Origin: Methylococcales bacterium | GTDB taxonomy: Bacteria > Pseudomonadota > Gammaproteobacteria > Methylococcales > Methylomonadaceae | Direction of reading: 5' to 3' | NCBI GenBank assembly: GCA_028688755.1 | Contig: JAQTXN010000003.1 | Location: 1-45,302, forward strand | DNA length: 45,302 nucleotides | In this document: positions 1-7,372 of the stretch, in pieces | How positions within the stretch are numbered: the first letter of the stretch is position 1 | Layout of the letters: the number at the start of each line of letters is the position of its first letter | Program-made: the position numbers and the translations under genes | Notes under the pieces: generated by a model | The model's input: the letters and a program-made list of their open reading frames with translations, nothing else | Database searches by the model: none | Told to the model about the DNA's origin: nothing

Positions 1-23
1 AAAATTTGTCCAAGGAGAGAAAA

Positions 24-134
24 ATGTTTGATTTAAGTGAATATCTTGATCCTTATCACATTGAAACGTTGGAAACGATTGTGATGATTTTGGTTGTTTT
101 TGGCATTTTAGGTTTAGCTCGGATGCAACGTTAA
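24..134 (+). CDS. possible 36-residue single-span membrane peptide
   Basis: The short frame runs from ATG to TAA and is preceded by a good ribosome site (AAGGAGAG, about 6 bases upstream of the start). The product begins MFDLSEYLDPYHIETLET, then has one hydrophobic stretch (about residues 19-31, IVMILVVFGILGL) and a basic end (ARMQR). This fits a small inner-membrane peptide with its N terminus outside or at the surface and a positive C terminus in the cytoplasm. I recognise no family. The upstream neighbour lies outside the window, so it may be the last gene of an unseen operon. It ends 90 bases before sixA. The case rests on the ribosome site and the membrane-like composition. Confidence 0.5.
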   Translation: MFDLSEYLDPYHIETLETIVMILVVFGILGLARMQR

Positions 135-224
135 GAATTCCTTGTCACTTGCCTGTCATCTTTTGGCGGCAGGCAAAATGGTAGCATGGCGTTTTAAGAT
201 TTTTAGACTGACAGGTAAGCCAAA

Positions 225-734
225 ATGAAAGAATTATTATTACTTCGACATGCAAAATCGGATCGCAAAGCGGATGTAAGTGACATTGAGCGACCACTCA
301 AAAAACGTGGCAAACGTGATGCCCAAAATATCGGCGTATGGCTGAAAACACAACATTTAATTCCTGCTGTCATTTTAAGTTCTCCTGCGACGCGAGCCAT
401 TGAAACCGTCAAAATTATTTATGAAGAATTGCACATTGATGGTTTGGTCATTCAAGAAGATTCACGTTTATATGCAACGGGCATTGAACAATTGAAAATG
501 GTTTTGGCGAGTTGTCCTGAAACAATACAGCGTGTTTTGTTAGTTGGACATAATCCCGAATTAGAAGAGTTGTTAACGTATTTAGTCGGTGAAAAAGCAC
601 TGCCCGATAGAGAAAAATTATTGCCGACTTCTGCGTTAGTGCATTTATCGTTTGATTGTCCGTGGGCAGATTTGCATAGCGATTGCGCTCAATTGTTATC
701 AATTACTTACGCAAAATCGTTGTTGCAAGAATAA
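225..734 (+). CDS. sixA: phosphohistidine phosphatase SixA
   Basis: Histidine-phosphatase superfamily protein of 169 residues, the usual SixA size. The N-terminal catalytic motif LLRHAKSD (residues 6-13) carries the phospho-accepting histidine of the RHG-type family. The second conserved histidine is in VGHNPELEEL, and SSPATRA supplies a phosphate-binding arginine. SixA proteins remove phosphate from histidine on phosphotransfer proteins (ArcB HPt or the nitrogen PTS in E. coli), so in this signalling-rich genome it may damp a phosphorelay. The next gene, a CHAD protein, begins two bases after its stop, and a CDF transporter overlaps that gene, giving a three-gene operon. The start is preceded by ACAGGTAAG. 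Function follows from the family. Confidence 0.93.
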   Translation: MKELLLLRHAKSDRKADVSDIERPLKKRGKRDAQNIGVWLKTQHLIPAVILSSPATRAIETVKIIYEELHIDGLVIQEDSRLYATGIEQLKMVLASCPETIQRVLLVGHNPELEELLTYLVGEKALPDREKLLPTSALVHLSFDCPWADLHSDCAQLLSITYAKSLLQE

Positions 735-736
735 GC

Positions 737-1687
737 ATGTCCAGCATCGGATTATTGCCTTCGCAATCACTTTCAGAAGCAGGTCAAAAGGTTCTCAAAC
801 ACCATTTCCATGACTTTTTAAAACAAGAATCAGATGTACGTTTAAGCAAAGATATTGAAGCTGTGCATGATATGCGCGTTGCAACACGGCGAATGCGAGC
901 AACATTGCGTATTTTTAAAAAAGGATTTACGCCCAGTGAGTTAAAATTTCTAACAAAAGGATTGCAGCAAACGGCTCACGTTTTAGGTGCGGTGCGAGAT
1001 TTGGATGTTTTCATTGAAAAACTAACTATTTATCAACACAAATTTCCCTTAGCAGAACAGATTGGACTTGCGCCATTGTTAGAATACTGTCACCTACAAC
1101 GCGATGAAGCGAGAGCAAAAATGTTGGCGTATTTGCAGAGCAGCGCGTACAAAAAGTTCAAAACCAAAACGGCTCATTTTTTAAACAAAGACATTCAAAC
1201 TGATGATTCCTTTTCAATTAAACCTTTTCCGAATCAAATTCAGCACGTTGCGCCTGTGTTAATTTATGAACGTTATGAAGCCTTACGCGCTTATGAGCCT
1301 TTTTTGATGGATGCTTCTGTGGAACTTTTGCACCAACTTCGAATCGATTTTAAGTATTTTCGCTACACATTAGAAAATTTCCACGATATTTTAGGTAATG
1401 AAAGTGGCGTTGTTTTGGCAAATGTTAAAGAAATACAAAATCACTTAGGCGATTTAAATGATACAAACGTGGCATGTCAGTTTTTGAAAAACTTTTTGCA
1501 TAATTGGAAGCATTATCGTAAAAGTCTCGCGACCACACGTTCTAAAAAACCGAGTGCAATCATTGATTATTTAAATGTCAAACTGGCTGAAAAAGAGCGA
1601 CTTTTAAGCACTTTTCCTAGCGTGTGGCATCAATTTAATTCCACTAACTTGCGTCTAAATTTGGCGTTATCCATTTCTATTTTATGA
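737..1687 (+). CDS. CHAD-domain protein
   Basis: The 316-residue product is mostly alpha-helical and carries the conserved-histidine signature of CHAD domains in two places: HDMRVATRRMRATLRIF near residue 45 and LHQLRIDFKYFRYTLENF near residue 200. Basic residues line both helices. CHAD domains bind inorganic polyphosphate, so the protein probably associates with polyphosphate granules or senses polyphosphate. There is no CYTH triphosphatase domain, so it is a stand-alone CHAD protein. I chose the ATG at 737, two bases after the sixA stop, because the family N terminus aligns there; a longer frame opens at 683 but would overlap sixA by 52 bases. Its TGA stop overlaps the next ATG (ATGA), which implies translational coupling. 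Confidence 0.88.
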   Translation: MSSIGLLPSQSLSEAGQKVLKHHFHDFLKQESDVRLSKDIEAVHDMRVATRRMRATLRIFKKGFTPSELKFLTKGLQQTAHVLGAVRDLDVFIEKLTIYQHKFPLAEQIGLAPLLEYCHLQRDEARAKMLAYLQSSAYKKFKTKTAHFLNKDIQTDDSFSIKPFPNQIQHVAPVLIYERYEALRAYEPFLMDASVELLHQLRIDFKYFRYTLENFHDILGNESGVVLANVKEIQNHLGDLNDTNVACQFLKNFLHNWKHYRKSLATTRSKKPSAIIDYLNVKLAEKERLLSTFPSVWHQFNSTNLRLNLALSISIL

Positions 1688-2637
1688 GTCAAAAACCCAA
1701 ATCTTTGATGCTGTACGGTTGGCTGTCGATTGCGGCAGCGATTTCAACGATTGCGCTGAAAACGTATGCGTATTTACTGACGGATTCCGTCGGATTGTTA
1801 TCTGATGCGATGGAATCGGTTATCAATTTAGTGGCAGCAATGATTATGCTGATTGTGTTGCATATTGCCGCGCAACCGCCTGATGAAAAACATCCTTACG
1901 GTCACGAAAAAATTGAGTATTTTTCTAGCGGTGCAGAAGGTGTCATGATCTTGCTCGCCGCTTTGAGTATCGGTTATACCGCATGGGAACGTCTTTGGAA
2001 TCCACAACCGTTGCAACAACTCGATATTGGGATTGCGATTTCGGTTTTAGCGTCACTGATCAATTTAGTGGTAGCGAAAATTCTGATTCACGTCGGCAGA
2101 AAAAAACGCTCGATTACGCTTGAATCTGATGGCAAACATTTGATGACGGACGTGTGGACAACAGCGGGTATTTTGCTCGGCATTGGTGCAATTATGCTGG
2201 CGAATTCGTTTGAACAAAGCATCAATTTTGCGCGAGAAATGGGCTTCAGATGGGAAATTTTAGATCCTATCATCGCGTTGTTTGTGGCGTTAAATATCGT
2301 TTGGGCAGGTCTGCATTTAATTCAACGCACCATTTCGGGATTGATGGATGCAGCGTTACCTGAAAATGAACAAAGTGAAATTATTGCTGTGTTAGAAGAA
2401 TTTGTGACGTTGCACGGCATTGCGTATCACGCTTTTCGAACGCGCTATTCAGGCGCGAGGCGTTTTATGTCTGTGCATATTTTGGTGGCTGGAAATTTAA
2501 CGGTTCAACAAGGACATGATTTAGTGGAATTGATTGAACAGCGCATTGAAGCGATTTTTAATAACATCGACATTGACACCCATCTTGAACCTATTGAAGA
2601 CCCCGTGTCGTGGGAACATTTGCACGCGCACGTTTGA
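1684..2637 (+). CDS. cation diffusion facilitator (CDF) metal efflux transporter
   Basis: The 317-residue integral membrane protein has a FieF/YiiP-type layout: several membrane spans in the first 215 residues and a cytoplasmic C-terminal domain of about 95 residues. The TM2 site reads LLSDAMESVIN and the TM5 site reads DGKHLMTDVW, giving the H-x3-D half of the classical metal site. The TM2 half keeps the first Asp, but the second Asp of YiiP (position +4) is Ser here, so the metal cannot be assigned from sequence. HPYGHEKIEYF after TM2 is a family signature. It would export a divalent cation (Fe, Zn, Mn or Co) using proton exchange. The start overlaps the CHAD gene stop (ATGA), so the genes are co-translated; polyphosphate is a metal chelator, which makes the pairing sensible. 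Confidence 0.88.
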   Translation: MSQKPKSLMLYGWLSIAAAISTIALKTYAYLLTDSVGLLSDAMESVINLVAAMIMLIVLHIAAQPPDEKHPYGHEKIEYFSSGAEGVMILLAALSIGYTAWERLWNPQPLQQLDIGIAISVLASLINLVVAKILIHVGRKKRSITLESDGKHLMTDVWTTAGILLGIGAIMLANSFEQSINFAREMGFRWEILDPIIALFVALNIVWAGLHLIQRTISGLMDAALPENEQSEIIAVLEEFVTLHGIAYHAFRTRYSGARRFMSVHILVAGNLTVQQGHDLVELIEQRIEAIFNNIDIDTHLEPIEDPVSWEHLHAHV

Positions 2638-2707
2638 CTACTTTTGTTTAATAAGATTTTGCGTCACAATGCGACTTTATTTATTCCCATTTTGGAGCTA
2701 AAAAATC

Positions 2708-3034
2708 ATGGATTATCCCGAAAAAACCTGTTCCATCGAACGTCTTGTCACGCACGAAAAATTAGTTGCCGCAACGCTTGCAGGTCGAAAAACACAACAA
2801 CGTCGTAACGGTGTTTATGGTTATCCGAATGAAACCTTTGAACTTGAAGGTAAAACGTTTGTTGTCACGGAGTTATATCAACAAAAATTAGGTGATATGA
2901 CTGACGCGGATGCACAAGCGGAAGGTTATCCAAGTTTAGAAATGTATCGTGATTTGATTTTACGAATGCACGGCGGCATGGAATGGAATGATGAAGCTAG
3001 CGCGTGGGTTCACTGTTTTAAAGCGCAAGAATAG
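2708..3034 (+). CDS. ASCH-domain small protein
   Basis: A 108-residue protein with ASCH-like features: a basic [11 protein letters not shown] segment near residue 24, a strand [20 protein letters not shown] around residue 55, and [13 protein letters not shown] before the C terminus. ASCH domains have a PUA-like beta-barrel and bind or process RNA or nucleosides; one member (YqfB) hydrolyses N4-acetylcytidine. The exact substrate here cannot be read from the sequence. GGAG lies about 10 bases before the ATG. It precedes clpS by 14 bases and is probably co-transcribed with it, but I know of no functional link. The family call is moderately sure, the function unknown. Confidence 0.65.
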   Translation: MDYPEKTCSIERLVTHEKLVAATLAGRKTQQRRNGVYGYPNETFELEGKTFVVTELYQQKLGDMTDADAQAEGYPSLEMYRDLILRMHGGMEWNDEASAWVHCFKAQE

Positions 3035-3048
3035 AGAAATTAACTGTT

Positions 3049-3378
3049 ATGTCAGATTTGCACCCTTTTTTTCATAATGATTTCGAAGACGACACGCTAG
3101 TCTTAAATGCACCACCACAATTAAAAAAACCATCGCTTTATCGTGTAATTTTGCTCAATGATGATTTCACGCCGATGGATTTTGTGATTGATATTTTGGT
3201 CAATTTTTTTGCGATGTCCGAAGAGCAAGCTACGGCGATTATGTTGCAAGTTCACACGCGCGGGATGGGAATTTGTGGCACTTATTCAAAAGATGTTGCT
3301 GAAACCAAAGTGTATATCGTGAATTCGTTTGCCATTGAAAATGATCATCCGTTGAAATGTGTCATGGAAGAAATTTAA
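3049..3378 (+). CDS. clpS: ATP-dependent Clp protease adaptor ClpS
   Basis: A 109-residue protein that matches ClpS in length and layout: a variable N-terminal arm of about 25 residues and then the core beginning [19 protein letters not shown]. The N-degron pocket residues are visible in [11 protein letters not shown], in the [10 protein letters not shown] segment and near the C-terminal KCVMEE. ClpS delivers substrates with destabilising N-terminal residues to the ClpA unfoldase and so sets the specificity of ClpAP. The usual downstream partner clpA is not here; the transcript ends at a strong terminator 12 bases after the stop, so clpS is separate from clpA in this genome. Confidence 0.95.
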   Translation: MSDLHPFFHNDFEDDTLVLNAPPQLKKPSLYRVILLNDDFTPMDFVIDILVNFFAMSEEQATAIMLQVHTRGMGICGTYSKDVAETKVYIVNSFAIENDHPLKCVMEEI

Positions 3379-3390
3379 CGTTTCTGCCAT

Positions 3391-3432
3391 AAAAAAAGCC
3401 CCGATTTGCTCAATGCAAGTCGGGGCTTTTTT
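3391..3432 (+). terminator. rho-independent terminator of clpS
   Basis: A 13-base-pair stem (AGCCCCGATTTGC pairing with GCAAGTCGGGGCT, one G-T wobble) encloses the loop TCAAT and is followed by six T residues. An A-run precedes the stem, so it could also act on the opposite strand. It is almost identical to the hairpin at 4312-4349. Confidence 0.92.
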
Positions 3433-3435
3433 GTG

Positions 3436-3453
3436 TGCGACGATTTGTCGCAT
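3436..3453. repeat. short palindromic repeat, copy 1
   Basis: The 18-base element TGCGACGATTTGTCGCAT contains GCGAC and GTCGC arms around a 5-base centre. A near-identical copy (A instead of G in the centre) lies at 23101-23119, also between genes. It may be a small dispersed repeat or a protein-binding palindrome. Here it sits between the clpS terminator and the following gene. Confidence 0.5.
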
Positions 3454-3516
3454 CGTGATTTTGAGATGAATGCCGATAATGTAAGGCGTTATTAAACACA
3501 TCAATCAGGGATTTTT

Positions 3517-4299
3517 ATGTCAAATATATCAACTGATAAAGCCGTTATATCTACGGATAAATCAATTCACGCTTATTCAACGACTCAAAAAATGATTGCT
3601 AAGGGTAATTCCAACTCGTCGAGCTTCGAAAGTATTTTGAATCAGCAGGTAAATAATTCATCTCCACCATCTTCTGTAAATCATCCAAAAATCGCAAGTA
3701 CGGGCGTTTCTGATGATATGCCAAAAGAATACCGTGACCGAAAATTAGCTGAAATGGAATATAACATCGATCATGGTCACATAGAGGATATGGAATGGAC
3801 AGAGAAGGGCTATATTCCTAAATTTCGTTTGTTATTTTCACCTGAATACTACGCTGTAAGAGACAGACTCGCAGCTTATTATCAAACACCTGAAGGGCAA
3901 AAATCATCGTTAATGTTTAGTAATCCCGCTGTTAAAGCAATCGTGCAAGACAAAGAAGGTAACATTATTGCTAAATTCTATGTAGACGATATGACAGGCG
4001 TTGACCCGCAAAAGATAACAAATACCGCGTGGGCTGGCGGAGAGGGCAGTTTATCTACTGATGAATCGATTAGCCAACTAGAAAAACGCGCTGATTTGAC
4101 TGTCGTCAAATATGGCAATTCAAGTAAAGTGACAGATTTAGATTTGTTGAAATACGAGGTCAATCATGCAAATGAGCAAATTAAACAAAATCCTGAATTT
4201 CGAAAAACGTACAATGAAATGGCAAAAGCCATGCACCCCGAAATGACGCAAGATGTTGGCGATGTTTTAGCATTTCAAGAAAAAATTTTGGCCGCTTGA
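3517..4299 (+). CDS. hypothetical protein, 260 residues, between twin terminators
   Basis: I do not recognise this protein. The first 65 residues are rich in Ser, Thr, Asn and Lys and low in hydrophobics (for example GNSNSSSFESILNQQ), so they are probably disordered. The middle (about residues 75-190) looks folded, with YIPKFRLLFSPEYYAVRDRL and a strand-rich part ending FYVDDMTGVDPQ. The C-terminal 60 residues look helical (EVNHANEQIKQNPEFRKTYN). There is no signal peptide or membrane span. AGGGA precedes the ATG by about 6 bases. The gene is a single unit with its own terminator at 4312-4349, and an almost identical terminator lies upstream of it at 3391-3432. The composition of the N-terminal region is vaguely like flagellar hook-length or secreted substrates, but that is not enough for a call. 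Confidence 0.75.
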   Translation: MSNISTDKAVISTDKSIHAYSTTQKMIAKGNSNSSSFESILNQQVNNSSPPSSVNHPKIASTGVSDDMPKEYRDRKLAEMEYNIDHGHIEDMEWTEKGYIPKFRLLFSPEYYAVRDRLAAYYQTPEGQKSSLMFSNPAVKAIVQDKEGNIIAKFYVDDMTGVDPQKITNTAWAGGEGSLSTDESISQLEKRADLTVVKYGNSSKVTDLDLLKYEVNHANEQIKQNPEFRKTYNEMAKAMHPEMTQDVGDVLAFQEKILAA

Positions 4300-4311
4300 A
4301 AATCTAAAATG

Positions 4312-4349
4312 AAAAGCCCCGATTTGCTCAAGGCAAGTCGGGGCTTTTT
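4312..4349 (+). terminator. rho-independent terminator, near-copy of the one at 3391-3432
   Basis: The same 13-base-pair stem occurs with loop TCAAG instead of TCAAT, A4 before and T5 after. It lies between convergent genes (the hypothetical gene on plus and deaD on minus), and its flanking A-run and T-run would let it serve both strands. Confidence 0.9.
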
Positions 4350-4373
4350 ATTGTCAATTCAAAAAAACCAAAC

Positions 4374-6233
4374 TTAAAAATCTTTCGGTTCTTTCGCTCT
4401 ACGAGATGTGGAACTTAAACGTTTTTTACTTTTATCCGTTTTAGGTTTGCTATCGTCGAATTTCAAGGTTTTGCGACCTTCTGATTTGGGTTCATATTTC
4501 GCGCTACTGCCCGAGCTTTCGCCGACTTTTGAAATGTTCAATGCTTGCCCAACAACGCGCACTTTGCGTAATTCGTTTAACAATTCTTTTGGCATTCCAG
4601 CAGGCAATTCAACGGTGCTGTAATCGTCTTCAATGCGAATTCGCGCAATGTGATCGCCGTCGATACCTGTTTCATTGGCAATGGCACCCACGATATTGCC
4701 AGGTTTTACGCCGTGTGCGTGACCAACTTCAATGCGGAAAGTTTCCATTTCGACGTTGCTTGAAAATTCACGTTTTGGACGGCGTTCGCCACGTTCACTT
4801 GATTCACGTCTTGGGCGTTCATTTCGCTCACCGCGCCCGCGTGAATCGTCACGATCACGACGTGGTGGACGCTCATCACGTTCACGGTCTCGTTCTGATA
4901 CTTTTTTAGGCGGAGCCATCAATAATGGTTCGTCGCCTTGTACTAATTTTGCTAACGCTGCGCCAATCTCTAATGCTGTCACATCATGTTCAATTTCGTA
5001 TTGTTGAATCAGTTGCGAGAAGAAACTGAGTTCTGCTGACGCAAGCGTATCAGTGATGTTTTGTTTGAAACGTGCGATACGTTTGTTATTGATGATTTCA
5101 GTTGAAGGCAAGCCCATTTCTTCAACTTTTTGTTTGGTTGCACGTTCGATATTGATGAGCAATTTACGTTCGCGTGGCGCGATAAACAAAATCGCATCGC
5201 CTGTGCGACCAGCACGACCTGTACGACCAATACGATGCACATACGATTCGGTATCGTAAGGAATATCGTAATTCACAACGTGGGTAATTCTGTCTACGTC
5301 TAAACCACGCGCTGCCACGTCTGTAGCAATCAGAATATCGAGTTTGCCATTTTTCAAATGGTTAATCGCGCGTTCACGCAAATTTTGCGACATATCGCCG
5401 TTAATTGCGGCGGCAGAATAACCACGCGCTTCTAATTTTTCAGCGAGTTCAATGGTCGCGGTTTTCGTACGCACGAAAATAATCATGCCGTCGAATGTTT
5501 CGGCTTCCAAAATTCGCGTCAAAGCATCAAGTTTGTGAACGCCGCTAACGAGCCAATAACGTTGACGGATATTTTCCGCTGACGCATTGGTGACTTTAAT
5601 CGTAACGTGTTCAGGTTTGTTGAGATATTTATCGGTCATGCGACGAATAACGCTCGGCATCGTCGCCGAGAACAACGCAATCTGACGATTATCAGGCGTT
5701 TGTTCCAAAATCCATTCTACGTCGTCAATAAAGCCCATGCGTAACATTTCGTCGGCTTCGTCGAGAACCAAAAATTTCAAGTTAGCAAGCGATAAAGTGC
5801 CTTTTCGCATGTGATCCATTACGCGACCAGGTGTACCAACAACAACATGTGCGCCACGTTTTAAAGCACGCAATTGCGAGGTGTAATCTTGTCCGCCGTA
5901 AATCGGTAAAACATGAAAATCTTTTAAATGTGATGAATAACGTTGAAAGGCTTCAGCAACTTGAATAGCAAGCTCGCGCGTTGGAGCTAAAACTAAAACT
6001 TGTGGGTCGCGTTGTTTTAAATCGATGCGTGACAAAATAGGCAATGCGAACGCGGCAGTTTTTCCCGTGCCTGTTTGCGCCTGACCTAAAACGTCTTTGC
6101 CTTCGAGAATGAATGGGATGGTTTGTGCTTGAATGGGCGACGGCGTTTCGTAGCCAACTTCTTTTAATGATTTAAGGATAGGTTCAATAATTCCTAAGTC
6201 ACGAAATGACAAGGGAGTTGTTTCTTCTGACAT
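4374..6233 (-). CDS. deaD: DEAD-box ATP-dependent RNA helicase DeaD/CsdA
   Basis: A 619-residue protein with a full DEAD-box core: Q motif (GYETPSPIQ), Walker A AQTGTGKT, PTRELA, TPGR, VLDEADEML, SAT, and in the second RecA lobe TDVAARGLD and HRIGRTGR. After the core (about residue 440) comes a linker very rich in Arg, Asp, Glu and Pro up to about residue 490, then a DbpA-type RNA-binding domain (about 495-565) and a Lys/Ser-rich tail. This is the CsdA/DeaD architecture that unwinds structured RNA in ribosome assembly and mRNA decay, often at low temperature. AGGT lies 8-9 bases before the ATG. It has its own upstream space of 179 bases with a consensus -10 box (6299-6304), so it is probably monocistronic. 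Confidence 0.96.
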   Translation of the reverse strand: MSEETTPLSFRDLGIIEPILKSLKEVGYETPSPIQAQTIPFILEGKDVLGQAQTGTGKTAAFALPILSRIDLKQRDPQVLVLAPTRELAIQVAEAFQRYSSHLKDFHVLPIYGGQDYTSQLRALKRGAHVVVGTPGRVMDHMRKGTLSLANLKFLVLDEADEMLRMGFIDDVEWILEQTPDNRQIALFSATMPSVIRRMTDKYLNKPEHVTIKVTNASAENIRQRYWLVSGVHKLDALTRILEAETFDGMIIFVRTKTATIELAEKLEARGYSAAAINGDMSQNLRERAINHLKNGKLDILIATDVAARGLDVDRITHVVNYDIPYDTESYVHRIGRTGRAGRTGDAILFIAPRERKLLINIERATKQKVEEMGLPSTEIINNKRIARFKQNITDTLASAELSFFSQLIQQYEIEHDVTALEIGAALAKLVQGDEPLLMAPPKKVSERDRERDERPPRRDRDDSRGRGERNERPRRESSERGERRPKREFSSNVEMETFRIEVGHAHGVKPGNIVGAIANETGIDGDHIARIRIEDDYSTVELPAGMPKELLNELRKVRVVGQALNISKVGESSGSSAKYEPKSEGRKTLKFDDSKPKTDKSKKRLSSTSRRAKEPKDF

Positions 6234-6298
6234 GTTTTACCTGTGTAGAATTTTAGATGCGCTGGATGCGCGGGGAGGGTATTTGTTTTGATGTTTGA

Positions 6299-6304
6299 AT
6301 TATA
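6299..6304 (-). promoter_or_regulatory. possible -10 element of the deaD promoter
   Basis: On the minus strand a perfect TATAAT lies 65 bases upstream of the deaD start. No good -35 box sits at 16-18 bases; the best candidates (TTAGCA or TAGCAG) are weak and spaced at 18-19. A leader of about 60 bases would follow, which suits a cold-inducible helicase, but that is inference. Confidence 0.35.
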
Positions 6305-6358
6305 ACGTATTTACGCGTAGTTCTGCTAACGGATGTTTCATAAATTATGATTACGCAA

Positions 6359-6392
6359 TGCAAGGGTAGTAAATTTAGAACCAGCCCTTGCA
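6359..6392. other. intergenic hairpin downstream of ctaA
   Basis: A perfect 8-base-pair stem (TGCAAGGG with CCCTTGCA) encloses an 18-base loop. It lies 20 bases beyond the ctaA stop codon. There is no T-run on the minus strand, so it is not a standard intrinsic terminator. It may protect the mRNA end or be fortuitous. Confidence 0.35.
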
Positions 6393-6412
6393 AGATAAGG
6401 TTTAAGTGTGAC

Positions 6413-7372
6413 TTATTTAGAGCTGTAGCGAAACACTAACCACATAAAAAACTGCGTGCCTAAAATTAAATTTGCCATCAGTAAATGAATGGGTTGCGCG
6501 ACAGGTGGCATTCCTAATCGGTCTAAACTCACGCCCGCTAAAATCGCTGTTACAATCAATGCAAAAAGCAAAAAGCCTGCTTTTACAATCGGATGAGTTC
6601 GCGCCACATGTTGCCAAAGTCGCCAAACCAGCCACGCATTGGTAAATAAAATTAGTGATGAAAATGAACGATGTACATAAAAAATAACGGGAAAATCCTC
6701 GCGCCAAAATTGCCGTTCAAGCACCAAATCGTGTGAAATAAAATCGACTGCCTCGCGCACTTGTGTTCCCATTGTGATTTGCACAAGGCTCATAATCAAA
6801 ACGGCATTTAAAACCGTCGGTAATTTTGTAGGCAAAACGCTTAAATCAATCGACGCAAAAGTGTCTCGTTGCGAGCGCGTTATTGTGTAAATCAACAGTG
6901 CGACAATCAGCAAGGCAACCACCATGTGAATGGTAATTTTGAGCGGATTTAAATTACTGGAAACAACGGTTGAACCTAACCATCCTTGAAATCCCACCAA
7001 TAAAAATGCGGTGACGGCTAAATAAAAAACAGGTTTATCCGTTTTTAAATAAATGCGCGATGACCACGCCGTTAAAAAAATCAAAAAGCCAATCGTCACG
7101 CCAACTAAACGATTTGTGTATTCAGTCCACGTTTTAACGGGATTGAACTGCGTATTCTCATAACCACGTTGCGCGTAAATTTCGTGATAATTCGCGGGTA
7201 ATTGCGCCTCAGAAGTCGGCGGAATCCATTGACCAAAACAGGTTGGCCAATCAGGGCAACCCATTCCCGCGCCTGATGCACGCACAATTCCTCCTGCTAG
7301 AATTACAATGTACACAGCACAAATTGTGAGCATTCCTAATCGACGAAAACGTTTTGCAGCGGCTTCATTCAT
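6413..7372 (-). CDS. ctaA: heme A synthase, COX15/CtaA family
   Basis: A 319-residue protein with about eight membrane spans. It oxidises the C8 methyl of heme O to a formyl group, giving heme A for aa3-type cytochrome oxidases. The N terminus holds GGIVRASGAGMGCPDWPTC, with the conserved cysteines C39 and C45. Heme-ligand histidines are visible in KITIHMVVA, FYVHRSFSS and QPIHLLMAN. The usual E-x-x-H-R motif of the first helix pair reads E84-Y-T-N87-R here, so that histidine is Asn. This and the N-terminal sequence recall the Bacteroidetes form of the enzyme more than the common gammaproteobacterial one (from memory, not from a search). The ATG overlaps the ygfZ stop (ATGA), making it the last gene of a folA-ygfZ-ctaA operon. 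Confidence 0.9.
   Translation of the reverse strand: MNEAAAKRFRRLGMLTICAVYIVILAGGIVRASGAGMGCPDWPTCFGQWIPPTSEAQLPANYHEIYAQRGYENTQFNPVKTWTEYTNRLVGVTIGFLIFLTAWSSRIYLKTDKPVFYLAVTAFLLVGFQGWLGSTVVSSNLNPLKITIHMVVALLIVALLIYTITRSQRDTFASIDLSVLPTKLPTVLNAVLIMSLVQITMGTQVREAVDFISHDLVLERQFWREDFPVIFYVHRSFSSLILFTNAWLVWRLWQHVARTHPIVKAGFLLFALIVTAILAGVSLDRLGMPPVAQPIHLLMANLILGTQFFMWLVFRYSSK

Noticed and set aside
149-176. Hairpin TTGCCTG/CAGGCAA considered as a terminator before sixA
   Set aside because: There is no T-run on either strand after the stem.
4732-5007. Plus-strand frame of 91 residues, very rich in Ser and Arg
   Set aside because: It is the antisense shadow of the Arg/Asp/Glu-rich linker of deaD; no ribosome site and composition explained by the opposite strand.
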